Assembly: GCF_001642475.1 (NCBI RefSeq)
Contig: NW_019173939.1
Span: 62,001-126,000 of the forward strand
Reading direction: 5' to 3'
Length of the DNA: 64,000 bases
DNA from: Fonsecaea monophora
Taxonomy: Eukaryota > Ascomycota > Eurotiomycetes > Chaetothyriales > Herpotrichiellaceae
Below the pieces are notes generated by a model. It was not told where the DNA came from, ran no database searches, and worked only from the letters and a program-made list of their open reading frames with translations. Position 1 is the first letter of the stretch. Every line of letters starts with the position of its first letter. A program made the translations under genes and the position numbers. Shown piece after piece: positions 44,072-54,039 of this stretch.

Positions 44072-46249
44072 CTACAACTTCAGCGCCCCTCCTGCTAGGG
44101 TGCCACCAGCAGCGACACCGCCCTTGGCCCCTTTCTTCCTGCCCAGGTCCTGCAGTTCTCCCTTTTTGCCCACAACCTTGACGTTTCCTTTACGGAGCTC
44201 AGTCAAGATGTCGGCCTTCTCTTGGTCTTTGGCTTTGGTTTTCGACTTCCTAGCATCGGCCTCTCTACCTTGTCCATTCGTGCTGTTCCCTGGAGTTGAT
44301 GCACTTCCGTGTGCCTTCTTCATCCGCTCTTTCTCTCTCCTTCGTCTGCGCAACTTTTCTTCTCGTGTCATTTCATCTTTGCTCACACTTGCACCGCTCT
44401 TGCGTACAATTAGGTGGCCCTTGTTCTTGGCCTCGTCACCAGGTCGATACACTTCTTGAGGCGCAAGCATGCTCTCCTCGGCGTTGACACCCATTCCAAC
44501 TGGCCTCGCATCCTCCATGCTGATGGTAGGTTTGTCTTCGACTGCTTTGATCTCTACCTCCACTCGTTTAGGCTTGAAATGTAGATTGCTCAGCAAATCC
44601 AATTGACTTGACACCTCTTTCCACAGCCGTGAGATTTCTTCGTGCTGTTTCTTTGTCGCCGCGGATCTCTTGTCCACGTAGCCTGGATCGGTAGCACGGA
44701 GATGGTCCTGCTCGTAAATTTCCGCGAGGCCAGACTGAGGCTTCGTGTCATCGACCTCTACTCGGCCTCTCCGAGTTTCATTCGCGGCTCCCAAACTATC
44801 GGGGTGCCGGCGAACAACCTCATCGAACTCCCGGGCCAAAATACGTCGTTTGATGAGCTGTTCGATATCTTCCGAGACTTCGGCGGTGACTACTGGGACA
44901 GGTTTACCAACTCGCTCGAACTCCATGTCTTCTTCAATTAAAGAATTGAGCGGGCGGTCCGCAGCGCGTGCCTCCCCAGAGAGCGTCCAGTCTCTTTTCG
45001 CCACGTTGGCTGCTTCAAGGCGGCGGATTTCAGCTGCGATGGCGGCTCGCTGCTTTTCATGCGTAGACATATTCTGGCCTGATCTCCCGGCACCCTCCAG
45101 GTCACTTCCAGACTCCAAGTCCGAGTCTTCCTCCTCCGACTCAAGCAGGTCACGTCGAACATCTGAGATTGCTCGCTGCATGGCCTCCTCGAAGTCTTCA
45201 GCGCGCTCTTGGGGCTGTTTAGTTGGTTGGGTCTTCGGTAGTGCTCGCATCCGCGTGGTTTTTGATTGTTTCTTGGGCGGAGGTGCGAAAAAGTCGCCGT
45301 AGCGAATATCGTTGGTATTTTGCAGACCGGCAATGTTGTCATCGAGAGCTTCCTCATCCTGGCCTAACATCTCGTCATCAGTGTCTTCGGCATTGAGGTC
45401 AGCGTCTCCAAAGGTCGGGCCGTCTTCTTCGTCTGAGTCTTCCTCAGACCCCGAAAGGGCAGTCTCTCCTCTGTCTCCGCTGGCAGAAGTGTCTTTCGGC
45501 TTGTGGAAAGGCATGGTCAAGGGATCTGCATCCCAATCAATCTCATCCTCGTCACTAGGGTTATCGTCCTCGCCCAGTGCGTCCTGCTGCTCGAGGAATT
45601 GGGTCTGCTTGTTGAAGTCGTCGATGGAGAAGAAGCCATCGTTGAGGCCGTTTGGATCCTGCACATATGTCTCAGGATTTTGTCCGTCGACCTCGGAAGT
45701 AGAATCTTCTGTTTCAGCATCCTCTATGTCTTCGAGATCATCCAACTCTTCTGCATCATCCTCTTCATCGTCGAGGTACTCGTCCTCTAGCACGTCATCC
45801 TGAACATCTCCGTCTGTTGATGTCACATCCTCACTCTCGAGGGCATCAAATGCGACAACTCCATTCGACCCATCGCCATTACCGGCGATGTGCTCCTGCG
45901 ACTCTGCTTGTACTCGACTTCTGTGGGCAGCAATGTCTCTCTCCGTCTCTTTACAAGAAGCATCCAGTATCCTTCTCGTCTGCTCCCATACCTGCTTTAC
46001 TGCGAGACCCTCTGTATAGATTTGCCGCAACTGCAAAACTTCCTCTTCTCGCTCAACGTCACTCCGCTTTCTCTTCTTCCTATTGCCATCTCTCCTCAAC
46101 TTTTGCGCAGCTGAGACATTGACAGCCAATGGGTCGAGGATCGATTTCGCATAGGCTAAGATCTCAGAGTGGAGAGAGGACGACGGTTGTAGGAAGGCCT
46201 GCGTCGAGGTCGAAAGCGTGGTGAAGAGAAGCCCCTCCGAGTCGGCCAT
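44072..46249 (-). CDS. MPP10: U3 snoRNP component Mpp10
   Basis: A 725-residue frame with the start at the ATG at 46249 (MADSEGLLF); the frame runs further up without an ATG. A short helical N-terminus is followed by a long acidic middle with many Glu/Asp runs. Family blocks follow: NDGFFSIDDFNKQTQFLEQQD, DIRYGDFFAPP, RDWTLSGEARAADRPLNSLIEEDMEFERVGKPVPVVT and SEDIEQLIKRRILAREFDEVVRR. The end is Lys/Arg-rich (TREEKLRRRRREKERMKKA) and closes with a Gly/Ala tail. Mpp10 forms a subcomplex with Imp3 and Imp4 in the small-subunit processome and is needed for 18S rRNA processing in the nucleolus. The acidic repeats match its usual composition. Confidence 0.96.
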   Translation of the reverse strand: MADSEGLLFTTLSTSTQAFLQPSSSLHSEILAYAKSILDPLAVNVSAAQKLRRDGNRKKRKRSDVEREEEVLQLRQIYTEGLAVKQVWEQTRRILDASCKETERDIAAHRSRVQAESQEHIAGNGDGSNGVVAFDALESEDVTSTDGDVQDDVLEDEYLDDEEDDAEELDDLEDIEDAETEDSTSEVDGQNPETYVQDPNGLNDGFFSIDDFNKQTQFLEQQDALGEDDNPSDEDEIDWDADPLTMPFHKPKDTSASGDRGETALSGSEEDSDEEDGPTFGDADLNAEDTDDEMLGQDEEALDDNIAGLQNTNDIRYGDFFAPPPKKQSKTTRMRALPKTQPTKQPQERAEDFEEAMQRAISDVRRDLLESEEEDSDLESGSDLEGAGRSGQNMSTHEKQRAAIAAEIRRLEAANVAKRDWTLSGEARAADRPLNSLIEEDMEFERVGKPVPVVTAEVSEDIEQLIKRRILAREFDEVVRRHPDSLGAANETRRGRVEVDDTKPQSGLAEIYEQDHLRATDPGYVDKRSAATKKQHEEISRLWKEVSSQLDLLSNLHFKPKRVEVEIKAVEDKPTISMEDARPVGMGVNAEESMLAPQEVYRPGDEAKNKGHLIVRKSGASVSKDEMTREEKLRRRRREKERMKKAHGSASTPGNSTNGQGREADARKSKTKAKDQEKADILTELRKGNVKVVGKKGELQDLGRKKGAKGGVAAGGTLAGGALKL

Positions 46250-48303
46250 GGTAGTATCTATCGCATCGGCAATTTCAGCCACCACAGCATGTGCGCAGAG
46301 GTCACGAAATGATATTAGGTACTCAGCACACTTTGGAGTACCGTGTGCGTCTGCGTACAGTGGTCTGGCTCTCAAATGGTGAAACTACAATATTTTTTTC
46401 TTAGTGTAGACGGCGAGATCCGCAAAAGGCAAAGTCACTAGCGTACTCGTTCCTTAGGAGTTAAGGTTTCCCGAGAAGGTGAAGATTGGAGGTGTGGGTA
46501 GGTACGGTGGTACGGAACGAGTGGGAATGGGTGACGAAGTGTCTGGGAGAGAGGGCTTGAGAAAATTTGGAAAGCGGAGTGCCAGTACGGGCAGTGGAGG
46601 CGCTGAAGATGCTCGCAGGGCAAAGGTTTTAACTAAGCGCTCGTATTGATAATTCGACTTTTTTGGCACCTCGTAAATTCGGCGCTCGGGCGGGACCTAC
46701 TGTGGTTGGACGAGTTGTGGTTCAGGAAGGTATTTGGGGGGCTTACAAAGGCTGTGGTGGGTATGAGAGAGGTACGAGTAAGCACCCCCAGCTCTTCTGG
46801 CATTGCCCTGAAACCCTCTTCTGCACTGTCCGCAGCTCATCTTTACCGGCTGGTGGCGGCATTGGTTAATACCTACTTGCTACTTGCCTACCTGTTACGG
46901 CGTCGTTATTACGGACTACTCCGTAAGAAAGTTTCAATTATCACCCTTCCCAGCCACCTTGACCTCGAGGACACGCACAGGCCACTCCCCAGACGAGCGC
47001 GGCTCCCGGATATTGGCAGGGCGCATGTCATAAAAATGATTCGTTCAGCTATTGACGCAACCCTAGACAATGTATCAAGCAATACAGGGGATAAGAGGAG
47101 AGGGGCAGGCACCACTGATTTATGCAGGCTTCGAGACTTTCACATGGTGTTCAAGCATTCATTATTAGCGTGGCTGGGTCCCCAAAGATGTCTCTCGGGG
47201 AAGAAATTTTCCCTCTCCAATACCAATTTGCCCGCTTCCACGCTTACCAGGTAGGTGCTTGCTGATGGAGTTGTGCTAGGACAAGAACGAGAGGGGAGTA
47301 TCACTGTCAAAAGCTAATCGAAGACACTGGTGGCACAGTATGCAAGCGACCGTTTATGGTGAGGGGCAATTGACAATTGAGTATCGACGTCCGAGAGGCG
47401 TGCGGTTACAGTTGCTGCTGTACGTCATGACGTTCCATGCAAAGATTTTATCCCATGGTGCACCGTGGGCCATGGCTACTCGTACAGAAGTTTCTCGACG
47501 TTCCAAGTGAAACCGGCCGCCAAGTGTCCAATCAATCAGGGTGCTTGCCGTTGCCGCCCAGACTCAGATGATTGCGGATGATGGAGCTGGGAAACATGTT
47601 CCTTTTAAGAGAGGAGATCCTATTATGGTTTTTTAATGATAGACAGTAATAAGGCCTGATGGTAGTCGAACAATTGACGAAACTTTATCTAACTGCTGGT
47701 GGTGCGAGTTCCGAGAATCTGGCGACGGCACCAGTGGTTTTCCTTTTTGCGAACAGACGCTTAGAGGCGGAGCTCGAAGGATAAGGATCCACAGGCGTCT
47801 GCACGGCGGAGATATGAGTAACTACTAGGAGGGAGAGTGGCACCAGGAACAAGGTACCGAGTAGGGCCTCGTAGTCAGCTCCAGCTGCCCAGGCTTGCCA
47901 GGATATCAAATGTTGGAGGCTAGCTTCTGGCAAGGTCTGGCCACTCGCTCTCTAATACTTTCTCCTCTTCCCAAAGGTATCCATCCCATCCCATCCCGTC
48001 CATCCATCAGAGTTCAGTAAATAATCCATCTGCCTTTTGTTGTTTCTGCTCGTGCTAAACCAGTTATTTCTCTTTCAGTCTCTCTTCCCATTGGTATTCC
48101 CCACCCAAAAATCCTGTCTACCTTGTCTCCGTCCCACCTCCCTCATACCCATGAAACCATCAGCACTGGTCATTTGAAAAGGGGAAAATATATGTGCTCC
48201 AACTGCCACCTCGGGGCGATTGTAACAGCCACAGACGCACAACCTCGCAAGTCGTCGACGCTGAACCGATTTTCCCGGTCGACCGCGGGTGCCAGCAATC
48301 ACC
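46250..48303. other. 2-kb divergent region, Mpp10 / SPX protein
   Basis: No gene is supported; the frame at 46646-47254 lacks a domain. A CCATC repeat lies at about 47981-48007. Two upstream frames (48151-48177 and 48192-48317) precede the SPX start. Confidence 0.5.
47981..48007 (+). repeat. CCATC-type short tandem repeat
   Basis: Imperfect tandem CCATC/CCATCC units in the region upstream of the SPX gene. They are pyrimidine-rich on the sense strand, as common in fungal promoters and leaders. Confidence 0.7.
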
Positions 48304-48317
48304 ATGAAGTTTGGTGA
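48151..48317 (+). promoter_or_regulatory. Two upstream ORFs before the SPX/VTC-like start
   Basis: uORF 1 is 48151-48177 (MKPSALVI). uORF 2 begins at 48192 and ends at 48317, in a different phase from the main frame, overlapping its ATG (48304) by 14 nt. Whether they are in the mRNA is not known. Confidence 0.4.
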
Positions 48318-50499
48318 CAGTTTCTACCAGAGGTCGGTTCCCGAATGGGCTCCTTACAACTTTAACTACAATGGCATGAAGCAGCTCATCAAACAACGAA
48401 CGTCCGCCGATTTGACCGGCCCTGTTGAAATTCCTGTGCAAGGCAGAAGTCGGTGGGAGGAAACGGAGAAGGTCCTGCTTGATTATCTGCAGGACCAGTA
48501 CGATAATGTCGCTCTGTTCCTGCGGATGAAACGGGGCGAAATTGACCGAAGACTGAGTTCGCTCAAAAAGCAGGTCGCCGCCCTCCGGACTATCGGCGAT
48601 GAAAAGGCTTCAGACGTCAATGCTGTCGCCGGTATCCGGAGCCGCAAGTATCGAAGACTCACGCAGGAATGCGAAGAGCTCGGCGATCTCATCCAAAAGG
48701 TCGCCCGCTACGCTTCTGCACAGAAGATCGCTTTCCGCAAGATCCTTAAAAAGTATGCGAAATGGACAGGTTCCACCACATTGCAGACTCGCATGGATGT
48801 TGAGGTCTTCTCCTCCAACCAACTGCAGACAGACTATTCGGATTATCTTCAAGAACTGGCTGAACTGACATCTATCCTGACCGAGAAACTGGCCACTCCG
48901 ACATATTCACGGCATCACCAAGAAGAACTTTCCGGTCAACAACAACACAGAACCACGCCGTCGAGCCTACGGTCACCTATTGTTAAAATCAATAGTGCTC
49001 TGAACCAGAGTCCGCCGGCCTTCGATGCTGCACTCATGACCGTCCCCTATGGCGAGGCGGCTGGTAGTGCTTTCTATTGGGTTCACCCAGACAACCTCGA
49101 TGAAGCCCGGGCTCTCGTCCAGCGGTACATGAAGAAGGATGACTCTGTCTCAAAGACTCCCTCACGGAAGGGCTCCGAAGGATCACTAGTATCACGGAGA
49201 AGTACATCTTTCAATACCGCCAATAGCGATATAACTCACATGGTCTTCTTTGATAATGCGCAGAGGTTTGTTCAGGATCAGAGTTCGGTCAGACCCTCGA
49301 AGATAGCCCTTAGCGCGTACTGGACCCGTAACAAGGACGCCGCAGTTACGCTTGCAGGACTCTCCCCTACCTCGTCTGGTGAAAGAACCCTTCTCATCGA
49401 CCGCGAAGACCTCGGTGTTGCCCTAGACCGGGACGCGCCTCTTACAAATGGTTCCAAAGAGGCCACCACGGTTCGGCAATATCTTGTTGAGCACAGAGAT
49501 GTCAAACCCTTGGCTGAAGTTCAAACACACCGCACGCGTTACTCTGGAATGACCAACACTGCCGATGTCGCGAACTGGGCGACTCTCGATACTGCGATCT
49601 CTTTTGGTTCAGTGGACATGGATCTCCTCGGTGAATTACAACCGTTGCCCCAAACCAGCAAGACCTTCCCATATGCCACCCTGCATATCCGGTGGGAATT
49701 TGCACGGACCCCTGCCCTCGTTCGCGCGTTGGATGACTCGCATTTGGCATATCGAATTCATGGTTTTACTCTTGAAGACATGGCCATTCGTACAGCACTA
49801 AACGACCTTCCCCCATCACCATGGCAATCACTCGTGGAGCAAGACATCACCAGGCTACCCCTCCCCAGTGTTGGTGAGGCAACCCACTTCTTCCGACTCA
49901 AGACGACAAATCGACTTAGGGTCAGTGCTACCGATATTAGTGGATTGTCTTCGGGCCCCTCCTCGAGTGAAGGCCATGCAGACAGTGTCTTCTCCACAAC
50001 CACCCGTGGACAATCATCCATCACGTCCAATGAGGCCCGACCCATCGAGGAAGGAACTTGTCCCGTGGAATCGAAATCTCCCTCGAGCAAAAGAGCACGG
50101 AAGCGAGCACGGATTGTGGTGCCTCGGCCAAGTCCACCTCGAGCCAGATATTGGAACGAGTTTGATGATGGCGACTCCGATGTCAATCCGCAGGATTCAT
50201 ACGTAATCTACGTTGATCCAAATGAGCCTACTTTTCCTGTGCTGTCCAAGGCGTGGGGAGCCTTGAGGTCCTGGTGGCCGCTAAAGTCTCTCACTGGAGG
50301 CAAAAGGCCTCCAGGCGAGACGACGCCACTACTGTTTGATGAAGAGACAGCTTCGGTCGAATCATCCGACTCGGACTCGCTGATGACAGTGCACGAGTCA
50401 CACCTACGCCGTAATTTGATTTGGGGTCTGATCAGCGGCCTAACAGCCGCCTTTATCATTGGCTTTGCACTGGTTCTGTTTATATGTCTGCAATTATGA
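48304..50499 (+). CDS. SPX-domain, VTC-like vacuolar membrane protein
   Basis: An intronless frame of 731 residues. The N-terminal SPX domain (about 1-175) starts MKFGDSFYQRSVPEW and contains KQLIKQ and KIAFRKILKKYAKW, the Lys-rich surface that binds inositol pyrophosphates in the family. A central region (about 245-540) resembles the VTC polyphosphate-polymerase fold only weakly: SAYWTRNKDAAV, RTLLIDREDLG, LAEVQTHRTRYSG and TLHIRWEFART. The next 160 residues are disordered with a KKRARKRARI-like basic patch. One hydrophobic segment (LIWGLISGLTAAFIIGFALVLFICLQL, cut here as about 705-731) ends the protein. It most resembles the Vtc5-type accessory subunit of the vacuolar transporter chaperone complex, but this is inference. 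Confidence 0.85.
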   Translation: MKFGDSFYQRSVPEWAPYNFNYNGMKQLIKQRTSADLTGPVEIPVQGRSRWEETEKVLLDYLQDQYDNVALFLRMKRGEIDRRLSSLKKQVAALRTIGDEKASDVNAVAGIRSRKYRRLTQECEELGDLIQKVARYASAQKIAFRKILKKYAKWTGSTTLQTRMDVEVFSSNQLQTDYSDYLQELAELTSILTEKLATPTYSRHHQEELSGQQQHRTTPSSLRSPIVKINSALNQSPPAFDAALMTVPYGEAAGSAFYWVHPDNLDEARALVQRYMKKDDSVSKTPSRKGSEGSLVSRRSTSFNTANSDITHMVFFDNAQRFVQDQSSVRPSKIALSAYWTRNKDAAVTLAGLSPTSSGERTLLIDREDLGVALDRDAPLTNGSKEATTVRQYLVEHRDVKPLAEVQTHRTRYSGMTNTADVANWATLDTAISFGSVDMDLLGELQPLPQTSKTFPYATLHIRWEFARTPALVRALDDSHLAYRIHGFTLEDMAIRTALNDLPPSPWQSLVEQDITRLPLPSVGEATHFFRLKTTNRLRVSATDISGLSSGPSSSEGHADSVFSTTTRGQSSITSNEARPIEEGTCPVESKSPSSKRARKRARIVVPRPSPPRARYWNEFDDGDSDVNPQDSYVIYVDPNEPTFPVLSKAWGALRSWWPLKSLTGGKRPPGETTPLLFDEETASVESSDSDSLMTVHESHLRRNLIWGLISGLTAAFIIGFALVLFICLQL

Positions 50500-51245
50500 A
50501 GGGCGTTCAGGATAAGACCGGAAAGGTCATGCACCACGGGTTCTGTTCGGCAGGAGCGGGGCGACAGGTTGGGTATCTCATGGTGTTAAAGAGGCTTCAG
50601 GTCTAGCCTCCTCTTTTGCGCTGTCACGGCCGTACCTTTTGCTATGGGAATGCAATGCATCTAATGTACACTACAGCACTGTATTCTAAGTAATTTGCGA
50701 GTTCCTTGGTTGATGCTCCCAGCGAGGTAGAAATCGCCGATGGGGCAGGATTGACTTTCGGTTAGACGGGACATGGCAAGAAGAGAGGGAGGAAGGGGCA
50801 CGCGAGCAGTGTGGCAGTTTTCCAGATAGGAGCCCTTCACTGCTGTTTGCGGCATTAGGGCCCCAAAGCTGATGGGCTAGACGGGGCCTTTGGGAGGGAG
50901 GGGGCACCACCGGGCTACTAGGCTGCTAGGGCTGCTAGGGCCACCAGGATTAACGTCGCGCTACCAAGCACCTACTTTCAACTACATGGCCCGGAAGAAA
51001 ATGCCAGAGCTGCAAGTCCAACAACTGTGCAAGTGAGGTACGAAGCATGGCACTTGCTCGGCCTTACTCCGTTCACTATCTTGCCCCAGGTCCATGCGAC
51101 ATGCCGTAAGCTAAAGAAGAGGAGTCGTCGAGTAAGGAGCATTCTGACGAGTCGTGAGTGGTATTGCTTTTGCCTTTTCCTAATCATCATTCCCTCGGGA
51201 ACAAAGCATTTTTGGATGAGCGATGAGAAGAAACCCCTCACGAGC

Positions 51246-51268
51246 AAGGACAAGGACAAGGACAAGGG
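51246..51268 (+). repeat. (AAGGAC) hexanucleotide repeat
   Basis: Nearly four AAGGAC units in a gene-free stretch. No role is apparent. Confidence 0.75.
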
Positions 51269-51702
51269 ATATGGCCTGGCCCTTCTTTTTTCGCAATATG
51301 CAGTTTTAAAAACCCCTGACCTTGTCTGTCACTGACTGACTGCTCCAAAATGTGACAATCTCTCCAAACATACATACCGTACACCGTGCTTGACCGGGAT
51401 ATCGTTGGCTTACACCGTATACTCCTTGTCATGTGCTCATGTCTCATGGCCGGCATGGCTACGCGAGGCAAAGTCTCGCAAGATAGGTATTCTCATTTGC
51501 TGAATTCGCTTCCCCAAGGAAGAAGGAAACTAATATACCCCACTGATGCACCACCAACCCCTCCAGTGCCTCCCTCACTCCGCCCATACCAAATTCGGTT
51601 TGAAGCATGTTGCGTCATTAAAAACTTCTTTCTGCAAGTCGCAAGTAGTTTTGCATATGCCAGACAAAAACGCACATGTCATTCTAGATCATTGGCCTCT
51701 GA

Positions 51703-53011
51703 ATGGCGTCGTCTCAACGTTCCGTTTTTTTTATCTCGACGGAAAACCTCTTATCTATGAGGATTCGTAACTCGGGTACAGAGAGACCTTTTGAACCCTC
51801 TTCTCATTTCCCAACGCTGGACCTTATCAGTGCTTATCGGGAATTACGCAGGACCAACTCCCTAGTGGTTACTATTGAGAAATCAAGGTTCGCTGGAGAT
51901 GCTGAGTTCAGCATTGATCGATACCTATCGTCAAACTCGGAGGCCGTTGTAGCTTCTCGATGAAGCTAAACAAAACTTCTGTGACTGTTAATTCAAGATT
52001 GCCAGCCGGCCTTTTTACAGTACTTCGATGTTACTCTGTCAAAACGAGGAATGGATGTGGTCGAGAAGCGACTGGCCGACCACCCGACCGGATCAAAGGA
52101 CGCATCTGCACGTGGCTGCCTCGCGACATGAGACTCAATTCCTCGCTGGTGGTAGACATAGGTGCTGCTTTGGTTTGTCTTCCCGCATTGCCAAAGAAGA
52201 GCAATGAGCCCTGGACGACCCGTTCTGTGGACGCATGGCATCCTTACAACAATGACTACAACGACAATTGACTTGCCTTGCTTCATAATTTTGCTCAGAG
52301 AATTCAGCCGCACTTGACCGGTTTTACGGGGACTTTTGGACTTTTCACAGGTGAGACTTCGCTCCGCATGGGAAAAAGTACTGGCACAGCAAATTTATTG
52401 GTGCGGATGTGGAATCTCTTCCAGTACGTGGAATTGTGTTCTGCCAGAAGTATCAGTAGATCTCGTCATATCGACTGCGAGACGAGAGTGCTTCCCAGCA
52501 AACTGCCTCCAAGCGCTGGGACGCTGAATCCTATGCAGAAATTCAGCGGTCAGTCAAAGCGATCAGGGGGACCGCGAAGGATACACTGGCTGGTAAGTCG
52601 ATTTATATGGCGGATGGTGGCCGTATTCTCTAGACCAGGACCGTTCTACTGGCTTCGTCATTCGACGTTTCCCACTACCCGGCCCTCGACGTGTTTGTGG
52701 TTCTTCTCGACACAGCCTTGTGGAAATACCCCAACCCTCTAGTACAAGAACCTCGCAACGTCATCTACCTCCAGTAGCTAGTGCAACGCGAGCACCAGGG
52801 CGAGCTTGATCTGTCACAGTTTCATAAACCGGACATTATTCGTGATCTGCGTCAAGGCGCCGATGGAAGTCGCTGAGATGTTTGCCGAAGAGAGGAGCAG
52901 CTTGTGGAACTCTTACCAAGAAGAGGCTGGTCGTTTGACTGGAAGGTCTGTGGCATCAACCGGGGTGCGGAGGTCTGAAAGAAGTCTAACTCAGTATGAC
53001 TTTTCCATGTA
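51703..53011 (+). pseudogene. Decayed protein-coding relic, family unknown
   Basis: Several stretches read like protein but in changing phases. The first is an ATG frame at 51703-51963 (TLDLISAYRELRRTNSLVVTIEK). The same phase resumes at about 52010-52130 (YFDVTLSKRGMDVVEKRLADHPTG). A frame from 52376 follows (KYWHSKFIGADVESLPVRGIVFCQKYQ), then RWDAESYAEIQRSVKAIRGTAKDTLAGKSIYMADGG and SFDVSHYPALDVFVVLLDTALWKYPNPLVQ. That last frame is broken by TAG at 52457, 52631 and 52775 and TGA at 52874. A further segment (MFAEERSSLWNSYQEEAGRLTGR) lies in another phase at about 52860-53010. I do not recognise the family. Some breaks might be introns, but three in-frame stops within 320 nt argue for decay. 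Confidence 0.45.
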
Positions 53012-54014
53012 GAGTCGGGGTAATTAAGTCCTGCTTGGAGAAGATCAGGACGTCACAACCAACATCAGACCATAGACTACAAGAACATACCTGGGCAGAG
53101 AGGCTGGGTCTTGTCCTACCAATCCATAGCGGCGAGGTGGAGCAAGGTTGGCCGTTGATGTTTTTGAGGATCATGATGAGGGAAAAAACAGTCGAATGAT
53201 GTGCATACATCTCTCCTACAGCGCCCATTGAACTTGTGCACAGGTGGTTGGAGCTCTAGGAGGGGAACTCCCCAGGCACAGTGGGAGAATTAAGCATCCA
53301 ATGGCCTGTTCATCCACTCCCAATTTCTACTACCGAGTACCTTTCGCAGTGCTACCATCGCCTCAGGTGCTCCATCCTTCTACTCGTATTCGAGGGTTAC
53401 AAGGACTTTTTCTTTCCCTTCCTCCTCCTCACGAATCTTGAAATCCTCAGTGGGCTAGTGGATGGTCTAGCTACAGTTTCAGTCTCTTCAATCGCATCAA
53501 ACTCTCCATCACTTTCCAGACCTTCCGCCACTAGCTTCGAAGCCTCCAAGAACCAAGCCCTGATCCTCGTTCTTCAGCCCCGCCATGCCCTCTTGCCTCC
53601 CGTCTCCACTGACCTGTAAAAAGGAAATTTTTGGGAGGGAAGAAAATTTTTTTACTTCCAACAGCTGACATGGTTATGGATTAAAGTTGCAAGAGCCAGG
53701 TCGTTTACAGGGACAAGCCTACAAGGCCGCTCCCGAGTCAAAGTCCACAGGAATCCACACAGTTACCTCCATCCGGAACACGAGTAGCGAGCTTGCGACG
53801 ACAAGAACTGCATCTTGCTTGTTTCGTCCCGCTCTATATTCCTCATTGCCTGCCTGTCTCGCGTCACACGAGGGAGAACTACAGGCTACCGACTAGTCCT
53901 CGCGAATTGGGATAGGTAGTGTCTATTCCTCAGGCCCAGTCCTGCTGTGCGTGTCATCCTTTGGAAAGGGCCGGGCACTAGTAGTGGAGTTTTGCATGTG
54001 AAGTGCGGGACAAC

Positions 54015-54037
54015 ATGATATCCTTATGAGCAGCTAA
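54015..54037 (+). promoter_or_regulatory. Two overlapping mini-ORFs immediately before the transporter start
   Basis: ATG at 54015 gives MISL with a TGA at 54027-54029. A second ATG at 54026 overlaps that stop (ATGA) and gives MSS with a TAA at 54035-54037. The main ATG follows at 54040 after two bases. Confidence 0.45.
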
Positions 54038-54039
54038 AA

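Larger units (their letters stand above)
50500..54039. other. 3.5-kb region with decayed coding remnants
   Basis: No intact gene is supported. Around 51700-53010 there are coding-like segments in several phases interrupted by stops (see the pseudogene entry). An AAGGAC repeat lies at about 51246-51268. The segment before 51000 is the 3' flank of the SPX gene; that after 53900 is the promoter of the transporter. Confidence 0.5.

Noticed and set aside
46646..47254. 202-residue frame between Mpp10 and the SPX gene
   Set aside because: No domain; the start is not in a good context and the composition changes along its length.
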